From: Roseibium sediminis
GTDB taxonomy: Bacteria > Pseudomonadota > Alphaproteobacteria > Rhizobiales > Stappiaceae
Direction: 5' to 3'
DNA: 64,000 nucleotides
Assembly (NCBI RefSeq): GCF_008711325.1
Contig: NZ_VXDB01000001.1
Location: forward strand, 62,001-126,000
Made by a program: the position numbers and the translations under genes. Every line of letters begins with the position of its first letter. Position 1 is the stretch's first letter. Under the pieces are notes generated by a model. That model saw only the letters and a list, made by a program, of their open reading frames with translations, had not been told where the DNA came from and did not search any database. Below are positions 9,009-18,256 of this stretch, piece by piece.

Positions 9009-9847
9009 TTGAACTTCGCCACCATGTCCTTGATGCCCGGGATCGTTTCGATCTGATAGGCGTGGGTCGGCTGGAAATACTGAACAAGCGAACGCTGGCT
9101 AAGGCCACCCAGAATGGTGAAATAGTACATTTCATAGCCCGGCATCACGGCACAGGGGTGATAGCCCTTGTCGATCATGATCGTGGACCCATCCATCAGC
9201 TGGTAAGCATCGCCCGGCTTGCCTTCTTCCCGCTGCAGGATCTGGACGCCGGACCCATGGTTGGGGCGGAAGCGGAAATTGTAGGTCTCGTCATGCCGGG
9301 TTTCATGCGGCAGGCGGTCCGTGTCATGCTTGTGCGCCGGAAAGCCCGACCAGCCACCCTGCCCGACGGTGAACAGCTCGCTGACGAGAAGACGGCCAAC
9401 TTTGCCATGCTGTTTCTGACCGAGAATGTGTTTGATCTTGCGGTGGGTCTTGGTGTCGTCCGAGCCATACTGGACCAGATCAATTTCCGCCACGCGAACA
9501 TCAAAGGGATCGAGGACCTTGTCGTACTTGGCCCCGGCAATGAAAGTCTCGGTCTCGTCCGACTGGCAGACAATCGTTACCTTGGCTCCAACCGGCACAT
9601 AAACGCCTTCCGGCTCACCGTCCCACACGTCCACACCGCGATTGCCAAGCTTGTCGAAGGTAACGCCCTCAACATCTACGGACACGGTTCCCGTTGCCGG
9701 AACAACGCAAGTCTCATAGCCAGGCACCTGGTATTCGAACGCTTCGCCCTTCTTCAGCTTCACGATATTGAAGTAATTCAGAGGAACGAGCGGATGCTCG
9801 GCGTCCACGATCGGCTTGTTCTGGTTGTCGTGCGGAGCGATATGCAT
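9005..9847 (-). CDS. iolB: 5-deoxy-glucuronate isomerase
   Basis: Isomerises 5-deoxy-D-glucuronate to 5-dehydro-2-deoxy-D-gluconate, the step between IolD and IolC. The 280-residue protein has the two-cupin architecture of the KduI/IolB family; recognisable stretches are FPAHKHDTDRLPHETRHDE near residues 170-190, with the histidines and acidic residues of the metal site, and the later YHPCAVMPGYEMYYF. It overlaps iolJ by four bases (ATGA) and lies 11 bases after iolC, so it is co-transcribed with both. Confidence 0.92.
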   Translation of the reverse strand: MHIAPHDNQNKPIVDAEHPLVPLNYFNIVKLKKGEAFEYQVPGYETCVVPATGTVSVDVEGVTFDKLGNRGVDVWDGEPEGVYVPVGAKVTIVCQSDETETFIAGAKYDKVLDPFDVRVAEIDLVQYGSDDTKTHRKIKHILGQKQHGKVGRLLVSELFTVGQGGWSGFPAHKHDTDRLPHETRHDETYNFRFRPNHGSGVQILQREEGKPGDAYQLMDGSTIMIDKGYHPCAVMPGYEMYYFTILGGLSQRSLVQYFQPTHAYQIETIPGIKDMVAKFK

Positions 9848-9858
9848 GGGACTGCCTT

Positions 9859-10833
9859 TCAGGAATGTGTGGGACCGGGATGGGAAGCCAGAAAGGCCTC
9901 AAGTTCGGGACGGGTGGGCATGGCTGGCGCACAGCCGACGGAACCAACGACGATGGAGGCGCAGGCAGACCCTCGAAGCACGGCTTCCTTGAGGCTGAAC
10001 CCGTCGGCAATGGAGGTCAAAAGCCCGCTCATGAAGCTGTCGCCGGCCCCATTGGGCTTGAGCGCCTCGACCGGATAAATGCCGGTACGAATTTCCTCAC
10101 CACCCATGATCGTGATCGCGCCCTCTTCTCCCATCTTGTAGATGACGAGGGCAGCCGTGGTTGCAGCAAGTTCGCGCGCCTTTTCCAGCCCCTTGTCGTA
10201 GTCACCGGCCATGAAACCGAACTCGACGTCGTTGCCAACAATCATGTCGCACTGGCTGGCGGCACGGGAGAGAACTTCGGCGGCAACTTCTGCTGAAGGC
10301 CAGGAATAAGGGCGATAGTCGACGTCAAAGATGATCGGAAGGTTGGCGGCCTTTGCAAGCTCAAAGGCCTTGAAGGTCGCGGACCGCGACGGTTCTGCCG
10401 CAAAGACAGTCCCTGCCGTGATCATCGCCGAATAGCGGCTGTAGTCGACCCTTGAAACATCCGCCTCATCCATCTGGAAATCGGCTGCGCCGTTCCGGTA
10501 GATGACATTGCGGTGCCCCTCGACCACCGATTCATAGAAGGCGAGCGAATTGCGATACTCGCCGCCAACCGGCATGACATGGCTTGCATCAACGCCGTAG
10601 CGCTTCAACTGGCCGATGCAGTAGCTGCCAACACTGTCATCGGAGACACGGGTCACAAGCGCAGCCTTGCCGCCAAGCTTGCAGATCCCGGCTCCGATAT
10701 TGGCGGCAGACCCACCAAGACCGACGCTGACGGTCTCCGCATCTTCGGCGCGCACCCCGGCGTCCGTGTAGAAGTCGATCCCGGCGCGTCCGACGATCAC
10801 GAAGTTGTTTTTGGCAATAGCATCAAGAAGCAT
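9859..10833 (-). CDS. iolC: 5-dehydro-2-deoxygluconokinase
   Basis: PfkB-family sugar kinase that phosphorylates 5-dehydro-2-deoxygluconate at O6 with ATP. The 324-residue protein shows the N-terminal glycine-rich signature GLGGSAANIGAG near residues 38-49 and the catalytic/anion-hole motif PNGAGDSFMSG near 261-271, whose aspartate is the base. Length is normal for a single-domain IolC; there is no fused aldolase domain, consistent with a separate iolJ. Its start codon shares a base with the iolD stop (TGATG), so translation is probably coupled. Confidence 0.93.
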   Translation of the reverse strand: MLLDAIAKNNFVIVGRAGIDFYTDAGVRAEDAETVSVGLGGSAANIGAGICKLGGKAALVTRVSDDSVGSYCIGQLKRYGVDASHVMPVGGEYRNSLAFYESVVEGHRNVIYRNGAADFQMDEADVSRVDYSRYSAMITAGTVFAAEPSRSATFKAFELAKAANLPIIFDVDYRPYSWPSAEVAAEVLSRAASQCDMIVGNDVEFGFMAGDYDKGLEKARELAATTAALVIYKMGEEGAITIMGGEEIRTGIYPVEALKPNGAGDSFMSGLLTSIADGFSLKEAVLRGSACASIVVGSVGCAPAMPTRPELEAFLASHPGPTHS

Positions 10834-12701
10834 CAGACACCCCGACGCTGTTTTGCGCGGGTCACTTCCCAGGCCTCATGGGCCTCGCGAACCTTCGGAT
10901 CATTGGTGATATGCGGAGTACCGACTTCCCACCAGGTGTGACCTTCCTTGGTCCAACCTTCATAGGCATCAACCTGCATGCAGATCACATAGGTGCGGTC
11001 CGCAGCCTTTGCCCGCTTGAAGGCTTCTCCAAGCTCGGCGGGATTGGCAACGGTCTCTGCGATTGCCCCCATGGACCGGGCATGCGCCTCAAAGTCGACC
11101 GCAAAGGCCTCCGGAATCGTCGGGCAATCCGCAATGAGGTTGTTGAAGCTCTCGTTACCGGTGTTGTTCTGCAACTTGTTGATGACCGCAAAGCCGCCGT
11201 TGTCCAAAACGAGAATGATCAGCTTCTTGGCGGAAAGAACCGACGAATAGATGTCGGAGTTCATCAACAGATAAGAGCCATCCCCGGTGAACACGATCGT
11301 GTCAGACCCCGGTTCACGCTCGGCCTGCGCGATACGCGCGCCCCAGCCACCGGCGATTTCATATCCCATGCAGGAAAAGCCGAATTCAACATCAACAGTG
11401 CCGATATCAAGCGTCCGCCAGTTGGCGGTGATTTCCGCCGGAAGACCACCGGCCGCCGCGACAACACGGTCGCGCGGATCGCACAGCTCGTTCACGACAC
11501 CAATTGCCTGCGCATAGGAGTTGGGGCGGTTGTTGCCGTGGGAAACGTTGTCGGCAACATAGGCATCCCACGCCTTGCGTTCCGCTTGGGCTTTCTCGAC
11601 CCACTCGGCCGGCGCCTTGTAGTCGGAAATCTTGTCGGCAAGAGCGAGGAGGCCCAGCTTGGCATCCCCAACAATCGGCAAGGACATGTGCTTGCCTGCA
11701 TCATGCCGGGCGGCATTGAGCGAAATGAACCGGGCATCCTTGGAGAACGCAGTCCATGATCCCGTGGTGAAATCCTGAAGGCGTGTTCCGACAGCAAGAA
11801 TGACGTCCGCCTCTTCGGCAATCGCATTGGCGCTGTTGGAGCCGGTCACACCAATCGGTCCGATATTGAGCGGGTGTCCGGCCAGCATGTTCGCCCGGCC
11901 TGCGATCGTTTCGACGACCGGGATATCGTGCAGTTCGGCAAACTCGTGCAGCTCCTTCACCGCACGGCTGTATTGCACGCCGCCACCTGCAATGATCATC
12001 GGGCGCTTGGCAGAGCGCAACAGCTTGACCGCGTCCAGAACCTCATTGGTGTCCGGCGTTACACGGCGGATGCGGTGGACCTTCTTCTCGAAGAAGACTT
12101 CCGGGAAATCATAGGTCCAGCCCTGAACATCCTGCGGCAGGCCGAGGAAAGCGGGGCCGCAATCTGCAGGATCAAGCAAGGTTGCAATTGCCGCAGGAAG
12201 CGACTGAATCACCTGTGCGGGATGAGTGATGCGATCCCAATAACGGCAAACGGCCTTGAAGGCATCATTCACGCCAAGGGTCGGATTGTTGTAGTGCTCC
12301 AGCTGCTGGAGAACCGGATCCGGCAGGCGGGTCAGGAAGGCATCCCCGCACAAAAGCAGCATTGGCAGACGGTTGGCATGTGCAAGAGCTGCCGATGTCA
12401 GAAGGTTGGATGTGCCGGGCCCCGCACTTGCCGTGCAGAACATGAAGCGCTGGCGCAGCCATTGCTTGGCATAGGCTGCTGCCGCAAATCCCATGCTTTG
12501 TTCGTTCTGGCCACGGTAAAGCGGCAAGGCCTCGCGCACAGTATTCAGCGCTTCGCCGAGGCAGGTCACATTGCCGTGGCCGAAAATGCCAAATCCACCG
12601 CCGCATACACGATATTCAGTGCCATCGATTTCGATATACTGATTTTCCAGATAGCGAATGATGGCCTGCGCGGTCGTCAGACGGACCGTCGTGTCGTTCA
12701 T
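10833..12701 (-). CDS. iolD: 3D-(3,5/4)-trihydroxycyclohexane-1,2-dione hydrolase
   Basis: Thiamine diphosphate enzyme that opens the inositol-derived ring dione to 5-deoxy-glucuronate. At 622 residues it has the usual IolD length. Visible features: the N-terminal pyrimidine-binding domain with GQNEQSMGFAAAAYAK near residues 64-80 holding the conserved glutamate, a central domain, and the C-terminal ThDP motif GDGSYLLMN ... LVLDNGGF near 470-505. It is the first gene of the minus-strand iolDCBJG operon; the promoter region contains the LacI-type palindrome at 12782-12799, shared with the divergent dehydrogenase gene. Confidence 0.95.
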   Translation of the reverse strand: MNDTTVRLTTAQAIIRYLENQYIEIDGTEYRVCGGGFGIFGHGNVTCLGEALNTVREALPLYRGQNEQSMGFAAAAYAKQWLRQRFMFCTASAGPGTSNLLTSAALAHANRLPMLLLCGDAFLTRLPDPVLQQLEHYNNPTLGVNDAFKAVCRYWDRITHPAQVIQSLPAAIATLLDPADCGPAFLGLPQDVQGWTYDFPEVFFEKKVHRIRRVTPDTNEVLDAVKLLRSAKRPMIIAGGGVQYSRAVKELHEFAELHDIPVVETIAGRANMLAGHPLNIGPIGVTGSNSANAIAEEADVILAVGTRLQDFTTGSWTAFSKDARFISLNAARHDAGKHMSLPIVGDAKLGLLALADKISDYKAPAEWVEKAQAERKAWDAYVADNVSHGNNRPNSYAQAIGVVNELCDPRDRVVAAAGGLPAEITANWRTLDIGTVDVEFGFSCMGYEIAGGWGARIAQAEREPGSDTIVFTGDGSYLLMNSDIYSSVLSAKKLIILVLDNGGFAVINKLQNNTGNESFNNLIADCPTIPEAFAVDFEAHARSMGAIAETVANPAELGEAFKRAKAADRTYVICMQVDAYEGWTKEGHTWWEVGTPHITNDPKVREAHEAWEVTRAKQRRGV

Positions 12702-12781
12702 CCTGAAGCCTCCCGTTCAAGCCTGTCATGCTTGACATTGTCGATTGCCGCTTGCGCGATCTCGGTTCTCAAGATACAAAT

Positions 12782-12799
12782 TTTGCAACCGGTTGCAAA
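12782..12799. promoter_or_regulatory. LacI-type operator, copy 1 (iolD / dehydrogenase promoter)
   Basis: TTTGCAACCGGTTGCAAA is a perfect 18-base palindrome with the central CG expected of LacI-family operators. It lies between iolD and the divergent Gfo/Idh/MocA gene. The identical sequence occurs at 17131-17148 beside the lacI-type gene. A 10-base direct repeat (CAAACCAAAT at 12796 and 12808) adjoins it. Confidence 0.88.
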
Positions 12800-12834
12800 C
12801 CAAATTTCAAACCAAATCTCGGGAACGCTTGAAA

Positions 12835-13929
12835 ATGGCGGATATTGGAGTGGGAATTCTTGGCGGCGGCTATATGGGCAAGGCCCATGCCGTGGCCATG
12901 TCTGCCGTAGGTGCAGTGTTCGAGACCAAACTGCGGCCGCGTCTGGAGATGGTCTGCGCCAGCAGCCCGGCCTCAGCCGAGAAGTACCGTGCAGCCTTTG
13001 GTTTCCGCCGCGCCACGGCAAACTGGCAGGACCTCGTCAACGATCCTGCCGTTGAAGCCATCGTGATTGCAACACCGCAGGCTCTCCACAGGGAAATAGC
13101 TGAAGCTGCCTTCGCCCTTGGAAAACCGGTCCTTTGCGAAAAGCCGATGGGTGCCACACTGGAAGATTCGATCGCCATGACCGAAGCTGCCGAGCGCACT
13201 GGCTGCATCAACATGGTTGCCTATAACTATATCCGCACCCCGGCGAGCCAATATGCCCGCAAGCTGATCGCAGAGGGCGAAATCGGCGACGTGACCTGGT
13301 TTCGCGGCGAACACACGGAAGACTTTCTGGCAGATCCGAACGCCCCGGCCACATGGCGAACCGAAGGCGATGCCAACGGCACGGTCGGCGACCTTGCCCC
13401 GCATATGGTGAACGCCGCCCTCGCCCTCATCGGCCCTATCGAACGGGTGATTGCCGAAGTCGAGTGCGTTCACGAAACCCGCCCGGGCGGCAAGGTGACG
13501 AACGACGATCACGCACAAATGATGGTCCGTTTTGCAAATGGCGTGATGGGGCAGATGTATTTCAGCCGCATCTCCACTGGACGCAAGATGGGATACGCCT
13601 ATGAAGTTACGGGAACCAAGGGCGCAATCCGGTTCGATCAGGAAGACCAGAACGCAATCTGGCTCTACCGCATGGACGACCCGGAGGCCGAACGCGGCTT
13701 CCGCAAGATCCTGACTGGCCCCGCCCACCCGGATTACCTGCCCTTTTGCCAGGGACCGGGCCACGGCACAGGCTATCAGGACCAGATCATCATCGAAGCA
13801 CGGGATTTCCTGAAAGCAATCGAAACAGGACAACCCGTCTGGCCGACATTCCGCGACGGCCTTGAGGTCAAGCGGATCCTTGAAGCTGCCATGGTTTCGT
13901 CGAAGACGAAGTCCTGGCAAACACTATAA
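12835..13929 (+). CDS. Gfo/Idh/MocA oxidoreductase (inositol-type), first of two
   Basis: A 364-residue NAD(P)-dependent dehydrogenase of the IolG/IdhA/MocA superfamily. Residues 6-20 hold the Rossmann motif GILGGGYMGKAHA; CEKPMGA near 100 gives the conserved lysine; VGDLAPHMVNAAL near 184-196 carries the aspartate and histidine of the active site. The ATG at 12835 begins the conserved fold directly; the open frame extends 30 codons upstream but that part covers the operator and lacks a domain. First gene of the plus-strand unit with iolE and a second dehydrogenase. Likely acts on scyllo-inositol, another inositol isomer or a keto-inositol; the exact substrate cannot be read from sequence. 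Confidence 0.88.
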   Translation: MADIGVGILGGGYMGKAHAVAMSAVGAVFETKLRPRLEMVCASSPASAEKYRAAFGFRRATANWQDLVNDPAVEAIVIATPQALHREIAEAAFALGKPVLCEKPMGATLEDSIAMTEAAERTGCINMVAYNYIRTPASQYARKLIAEGEIGDVTWFRGEHTEDFLADPNAPATWRTEGDANGTVGDLAPHMVNAALALIGPIERVIAEVECVHETRPGGKVTNDDHAQMMVRFANGVMGQMYFSRISTGRKMGYAYEVTGTKGAIRFDQEDQNAIWLYRMDDPEAERGFRKILTGPAHPDYLPFCQGPGHGTGYQDQIIIEARDFLKAIETGQPVWPTFRDGLEVKRILEAAMVSSKTKSWQTL

Positions 13930-13959
13930 TCAACTTTGCAGTCTGAAAGGCTCGAACGA

Positions 13960-14853
13960 ATGAGCATCCGCATTGGTAATGCGCCCTGTTCCTGGGGCGT
14001 TGAGTTTCCGGATGACCCGAGAAACCCCGCCTGGAAAACCGTCCTGAAGGAATGCGCCGACGCAGGATACAAGGGCATTGAACTGGGGCCGGTTGGCTTC
14101 ATGCCGGAAGATCCGGCGGTTCTCGGAGAGGCACTGGCCGAACACGACATGGAGCTAATCGGCGGCGTTGTCTTCCGCGCATTCCATGACCCGGAAGCCT
14201 GGGAAAATGTTCTGGACGGCACGCACCGCACCTGCAAGGCGTTGGTGGCCCATGGCGCGAAGCATCTTGTCCTGATCGATTCCATCTCCCCTCGCCGCGC
14301 CCCGACCGCCGGTCGCGTGAACGAGGCCGAACAGATGGACAAGGCGGAGTGGACAGCCTACCGCGACCGTATTGCGGAAGCTGCCCGCATCGGCACCGAG
14401 GAATACGGCCTGACCGTCGGCATTCATGCCCACGCTGCCGGCTTCATGGATTTTGAGCCGGAACTGGAACGCCTGTTGAATGAGGTCGACGAGAAGATCC
14501 TGAAGATCTGCTTCGACACAGGCCACCATTCCTATGCCGGCTTCGATCCGGTCGCCTTCATGAAGCGCCATATCGACCGCATCTCCTACATGCACTTCAA
14601 GGACATCGATCCGAAAGTGAAGGCAGATGTCATCGAGAACCGCACCGGTTTCTACGACGCCTGCGGCCAGGGGATTTTCTGCAATCTGGGCGACGGCGAC
14701 GTCGACTTCCCGGCCGTCCGCCAGCTTCTGCTCGACAAGGGCTTTGAGGGCTGGTGCACGGTTGAACAGGACTGCGACCCGACGCTGGATGTTTCGCCGA
14801 TCACGGACGCGATTGCCAACCGGCAGTATCTGGAATCGATCGGCTTCAAATAG
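13960..14853 (+). CDS. iolE: 2-keto-myo-inositol dehydratase
   Basis: Removes water from 2-keto-myo-inositol to form the trihydroxycyclohexane dione used by IolD. The 297-residue TIM-barrel (xylose-isomerase-like) protein has the diagnostic IolE start GNAPCSWGVEFPDDPRNP at about residues 5-22, and conserved metal/active-site stretches CFDTGHHSYAGFDP near 187-200 and YMHFKDID near 213-220. The ATG at 13960 has GAAAGG nine bases before it; the TTG at 13936 would add an unconserved leader. It sits between two Gfo/Idh/MocA genes, 30 and 12 bases from its neighbours. Confidence 0.92.
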   Translation: MSIRIGNAPCSWGVEFPDDPRNPAWKTVLKECADAGYKGIELGPVGFMPEDPAVLGEALAEHDMELIGGVVFRAFHDPEAWENVLDGTHRTCKALVAHGAKHLVLIDSISPRRAPTAGRVNEAEQMDKAEWTAYRDRIAEAARIGTEEYGLTVGIHAHAAGFMDFEPELERLLNEVDEKILKICFDTGHHSYAGFDPVAFMKRHIDRISYMHFKDIDPKVKADVIENRTGFYDACGQGIFCNLGDGDVDFPAVRQLLLDKGFEGWCTVEQDCDPTLDVSPITDAIANRQYLESIGFK

Positions 14854-14865
14854 GACACGACTGAG

Positions 14866-16023
14866 ATGGCAAGACTACTTTGGGGAATGATCGGCGGCGG
14901 TGAAGGCAGCCAGATCGGCCCTGCTCACCGGCTTGGCTCAGGCCTTGACGGCGAGTTCTCGTTCACGGCAGGCGCACTGGACCATCGCCCGGCGGAAGGC
15001 CGCGCCTATGGCCAGAAACTCGGCCTTGCCGCTGATCGCTCTTATGGCGACTGGCGCGAAATGCTGGAAGGCGAAAAGGGTCGCAGCGACCGGGTTGATC
15101 TGGTGACCGTTGCGACGCCGAACTCAACCCACTTCGAGATCACCAAGTCGTTTCTGGAAGCCGGTTTCCACGTCCTGTGCGAAAAGCCGATGACCATGAC
15201 AGTCGAGGAAGGCGAGGAAATCGTCAAACTCGCCAAGTCTGTCGGCAAGATCTGCGCCGTGAACTACGGCTACACCGGCTATTCTCTGGTCCGGCACATG
15301 AAGGCCATGGTGGCTCGTGGTGATCTCGGCAACATCCGGCTGGTCAAGGCGGAGTTTGCTCACGGCCACCACGCCGATGCAGCTGATGCCGACAACCCGC
15401 GTGTTCGTTGGCGGTATGACCCGAAACAGGCAGGTGTCTCCGCACAGTTTGCCGATTGCGGCATTCATGCCCTGCACATGGCTTCCTTCGTCACCGGTCA
15501 GGAAGTTGAAAGCCTGAGCGCGGACACTGTTTCCTGCATTGCCAGCCGCGAGCTTGAAGACGATGCGATGGTCAATTTCCGCATGAATGGCGGCACCGTC
15601 GGGCGTCTTTGGACCTCCTCTGTTGCCATTGGTCGCCAACATGGCCTGACGCTGCAGGTCTTCGGTGAAAAAGGCGGCCTGCGCTGGTCCCAGGAACAGC
15701 CGAACCAGCTGTTCTGGATGCCGCTCAATGGTCGCCTTCAGACCATCGAACGCGGGGAAGCAAACCTGTCCCCGGAAGCCGACCGCACGACCCGTGTCAC
15801 CATCGGCCATGCCGAGGGCATGCCGCTGGCCTTTGCCAACATCTACAAGGATCTGGCAGAAGCCATTCGGGCCGAAAAGGAAGGCCGCGCGATGGATCCG
15901 GCAGCAGACCTCTACCCGCGTGCAGAAGACGGCCTGCGCTCCATGGCAGCTGTATTTGCCGTGGCAGATTCGGGTAAAAACCAGGGCAAGTGGGTGGACG
16001 CAAGACCGCCGATGTTCCGGTAA
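14866..16023 (+). CDS. Gfo/Idh/MocA oxidoreductase (inositol-type), second
   Basis: A 385-residue NAD(P)-dependent dehydrogenase of the Gfo/Idh/MocA superfamily, 12 bases after iolE. The glycine-rich GMIGGGEGSQIGPAHR at residues 6-21 is the nucleotide-binding loop, CEKPMTM near 105 gives the conserved lysine, and FADCGIHALHMA near 195-206 provides the active-site aspartate and histidine. The RWRYDPKQAG segment resembles the longer inositol/sugar dehydrogenases of this superfamily. Its role is probably a second inositol isomer or a reversible isomerisation with the neighbouring dehydrogenase; that is inference from the operon. Confidence 0.87.
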   Translation: MARLLWGMIGGGEGSQIGPAHRLGSGLDGEFSFTAGALDHRPAEGRAYGQKLGLAADRSYGDWREMLEGEKGRSDRVDLVTVATPNSTHFEITKSFLEAGFHVLCEKPMTMTVEEGEEIVKLAKSVGKICAVNYGYTGYSLVRHMKAMVARGDLGNIRLVKAEFAHGHHADAADADNPRVRWRYDPKQAGVSAQFADCGIHALHMASFVTGQEVESLSADTVSCIASRELEDDAMVNFRMNGGTVGRLWTSSVAIGRQHGLTLQVFGEKGGLRWSQEQPNQLFWMPLNGRLQTIERGEANLSPEADRTTRVTIGHAEGMPLAFANIYKDLAEAIRAEKEGRAMDPAADLYPRAEDGLRSMAAVFAVADSGKNQGKWVDARPPMFR

Positions 16024-16029
16024 ATCAAC

Positions 16030-17046
16030 TCAGGATGCTGCGCCCTCGATACGGGGGCGCAGCGTTCCCCGCTCGATGATCTGACACGGAAAGAGACGTG
16101 TTTCCGGATATCGCTCCGGATCATCCAGCATCGAGACAATCAACTCGACCGAAGAATTGATAATCTGCTGAACCGGCTGACGGATCGTGGTCAGATTGAT
16201 GTTCTGCCATCCCGCCATTTCCATGTCATTCAGCCCGATAATCCCGACATCTGCGGGAACCTTCATTCCCGCATCGGCGATCGCACTCATCACGCCAATC
16301 GACAGAACGTCATCCCCGCAGAAATAGGCTTCGGCAACATCGCCAGAGCCGATGATCCTCTGCATTTCCTCGCGGCCCGCCTCAAAGGAATAGGCCTTTG
16401 CAAAGCTGTAGGTCATGGAAATGTCAGAAGCCGCGGAGATAACTTCCTCAAAGCCCCGAAGACGATCCTGGGTCGAAGTAGCCATTTCCGGGCCACCGAG
16501 AAACGCGACGCGCCGATAACCCCGTGCAATCAGCTCGCGAGCAGCCATGCGGCCGCATTCGACGTTGTCGATCCCCACAACATGCACTTCGGGCGATGTC
16601 GAATACCGGCCGAAACTGTTGACCACGGGCACTCCGGCATCCTTGAACGCCTTCGAGAAACTGGGCGGCAAGGTGGACGAGGCAACCACAACGCCATCGA
16701 CCGAATATTGCCGCAGCAGTTGAACCGAGTTTTCCGGCTCCATTTCCTGGGAAAGGTTCACCAACAGCGGGCGCAGTCCGCTTTCCTGCAGCTTGCGCGT
16801 AAACTGGTCGAACACTTCCAGAAAAATCGGATTGTGGAAGTTGTTGGAGACGAGCCCGATAAGCTTGGTTCTGCGGGTCGTCAGACTACGGGCAAGATAG
16901 TTCGGCGTATATCCAAGTTCTTCAGCCGCTTTTTCGACCTTGCGCCGTGTCTTGGCGGAAACGGACGCCCCGTCCGTGAAGGTGCGCGAGACAGCAGAGC
17001 GGGAAACGCCTGCCAATTCCGCCACATCCTTCAATGTTGCCGCCAT
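16030..17046 (-). CDS. LacI-family repressor of the inositol genes
   Basis: A 338-residue LacI/GalR regulator: helix-turn-helix and hinge helix in residues 1-58 (ATLKDVAELAGVSRSAVSRT and the following PNYLARSL), then a periplasmic-binding-protein-like effector domain. It lies between the inositol catabolic genes and the inositol-type ABC importer, and its upstream region contains the palindrome TTTGCAACCGGTTGCAAA that also occurs at the iolD promoter. I therefore infer that it represses all three transcription units and itself, with inositol or an intermediate as inducer. Only six bases separate its stop from the convergent dehydrogenase stop; a GC-rich 9-base-pair stem (16037-16045 with 16055-16063) lies inside its last codons. 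Confidence 0.9.
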   Translation of the reverse strand: MAATLKDVAELAGVSRSAVSRTFTDGASVSAKTRRKVEKAAEELGYTPNYLARSLTTRRTKLIGLVSNNFHNPIFLEVFDQFTRKLQESGLRPLLVNLSQEMEPENSVQLLRQYSVDGVVVASSTLPPSFSKAFKDAGVPVVNSFGRYSTSPEVHVVGIDNVECGRMAARELIARGYRRVAFLGGPEMATSTQDRLRGFEEVISAASDISMTYSFAKAYSFEAGREEMQRIIGSGDVAEAYFCGDDVLSIGVMSAIADAGMKVPADVGIIGLNDMEMAGWQNINLTTIRQPVQQIINSSVELIVSMLDDPERYPETRLFPCQIIERGTLRPRIEGAAS

Positions 17047-17130
17047 CTGCGACCCCCGTCTTTCCGCCCGTTTATCCGCTCTAAATACCCCAAGGAACCG
17101 ACCTCGGCATTATTAAATTGAAAAATCATT

Positions 17131-17148
17131 TTTGCAACCGGTTGCAAA
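17131..17148. promoter_or_regulatory. LacI-type operator, copy 2 (lacI / ABC importer promoter)
   Basis: A second exact copy of the 18-base palindrome TTTGCAACCGGTTGCAAA, placed between the divergent lacI-type gene (start 17046) and the binding-protein gene (start 17235). Two identical copies within 4.4 kb, both in promoter regions of inositol genes, are strong evidence for one local regulon. Confidence 0.88.
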
Positions 17149-17234
17149 ATTTCTTACATCGTGGTTTCCTGTAGGTGAGAGAGGCATGAGAGCCCTCTTT
17201 ATCCATGCGAATGGAAACTTCTTGGGAGGAATGA

Positions 17235-18185
17235 ATGAAATCCACACTCAAGGCACTTCTGATGGCAGCTGCCGTCGTTGCCGCACCTTTCGTGGCTGCG
17301 AACACCGCTTCCGCTGAAGGCGAGAAATACATCCTCGTCAGCCACGCTCCTGACAGCGACACCTGGTGGAACACCATCAAGAACGGCATTGCCCTGGCTG
17401 GCAAGCAGGTCGGCGCTGAAGTCGAATACCGCAACCCGCCGACCGGCGACATTGCAGACATGGCCCGCATCATCGAGCAGGCTGCCGCGTCTTCCCCGGA
17501 TGGCATCATCACCACTCTGGCAGACTTTGACGTTCTGAAGGGCCCGATCCGCAATGCGGTTGATCAGGGCATCGATGTCATCATCATGAACACCGGCACC
17601 CCGGATCAGGCTCGTGAAGTCGGCGCCCTGATGTATGTCGGTCAGCCGGAATATGACGCAGGCTTTGCAGCTGGTCTTCGTGCAAAGGGTGAAGGCGTCA
17701 CCAAGTTCCTCTGCGTGAACCACGCCATCCAGCAGCCGACAGTCGGCGAGCGTTGCCGCGGTTATGCTGACGGCCTCGGTATCGACCTTGGCGATGCAAT
17801 GATGGATTCCGGCACTGACCCGTCGGAAATCAAGAACAAGGTTCTGGCTTACCTGTCCGCAAATCCGTACGTCAACGGCATCCTGACCCTCGGCCCGGTT
17901 TCCGCTGACCCGACCATTGCAGCGCTGAAGGAAAACGGCATGGCCGGTTCCATCCACTTCGGCACGTTCGACCTTGGCGAGGAAATCGTGAAGGGCATCA
18001 AGGACGGCACCATCAAGTGGGGCATCGACCAGCAGCCGTTCCTGCAGGCTTACCTGCCGGTCGTCATCCTGGCCAACTGGGACCGCTTTGGCGTTCTGCC
18101 GGGCAACAACATCAACTCCGGCCCGGGTTTCGTCACCAAGGACGGCCTGACCATGGTTGAAAAGTTCGCTGGCGAATATCGCTAA
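17235..18185 (+). CDS. Sugar/inositol ABC importer, periplasmic binding protein
   Basis: A 316-residue class I periplasmic binding protein (RbsB/FrcB/IbpA type). Residues 1-28 are a signal peptide ending near TASA; the mature part opens with KYILVSHAPDSDTWWNTIKN, the usual first strand and helix of the family, and contains VIIMNTGTPDQA near 117-128. A GGGAGGA ribosome site precedes the ATG. It is the first gene of a three-gene importer under a LacI operator next to the iol genes, so inositol is the likely ligand. A strong hairpin just after its stop probably keeps its message more abundant than that of the permease. Confidence 0.9.
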   Translation: MKSTLKALLMAAAVVAAPFVAANTASAEGEKYILVSHAPDSDTWWNTIKNGIALAGKQVGAEVEYRNPPTGDIADMARIIEQAAASSPDGIITTLADFDVLKGPIRNAVDQGIDVIIMNTGTPDQAREVGALMYVGQPEYDAGFAAGLRAKGEGVTKFLCVNHAIQQPTVGERCRGYADGLGIDLGDAMMDSGTDPSEIKNKVLAYLSANPYVNGILTLGPVSADPTIAALKENGMAGSIHFGTFDLGEEIVKGIKDGTIKWGIDQQPFLQAYLPVVILANWDRFGVLPGNNINSGPGFVTKDGLTMVEKFAGEYR

Positions 18186-18199
18186 GTCGAAAATCTTTG

Positions 18200-18222
18200 C
18201 GGGCGGCCCCAATGGCCGCCCG
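18200..18222 (+). other. Intercistronic stem-loop after the binding-protein gene
   Basis: A 9-base-pair GC-rich stem (18200-18208 with 18214-18222) closing a five-base loop, without a U tract, in the gap between the binding-protein and permease genes. This is the classical position for an RNA stabiliser or partial terminator that raises binding-protein output over permease. Confidence 0.7.
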
Positions 18223-18256
18223 TGTTGTATCCGGCGCTTAGGCCATGGGGAGGAAA

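Noticed and set aside
11874..13055. A 393-codon plus-strand open frame crossing the iolD promoter
   Set aside because: Antisense to iolD at one end and out of frame with the dehydrogenase at the other, and it runs through the LacI operator; no recognisable protein.
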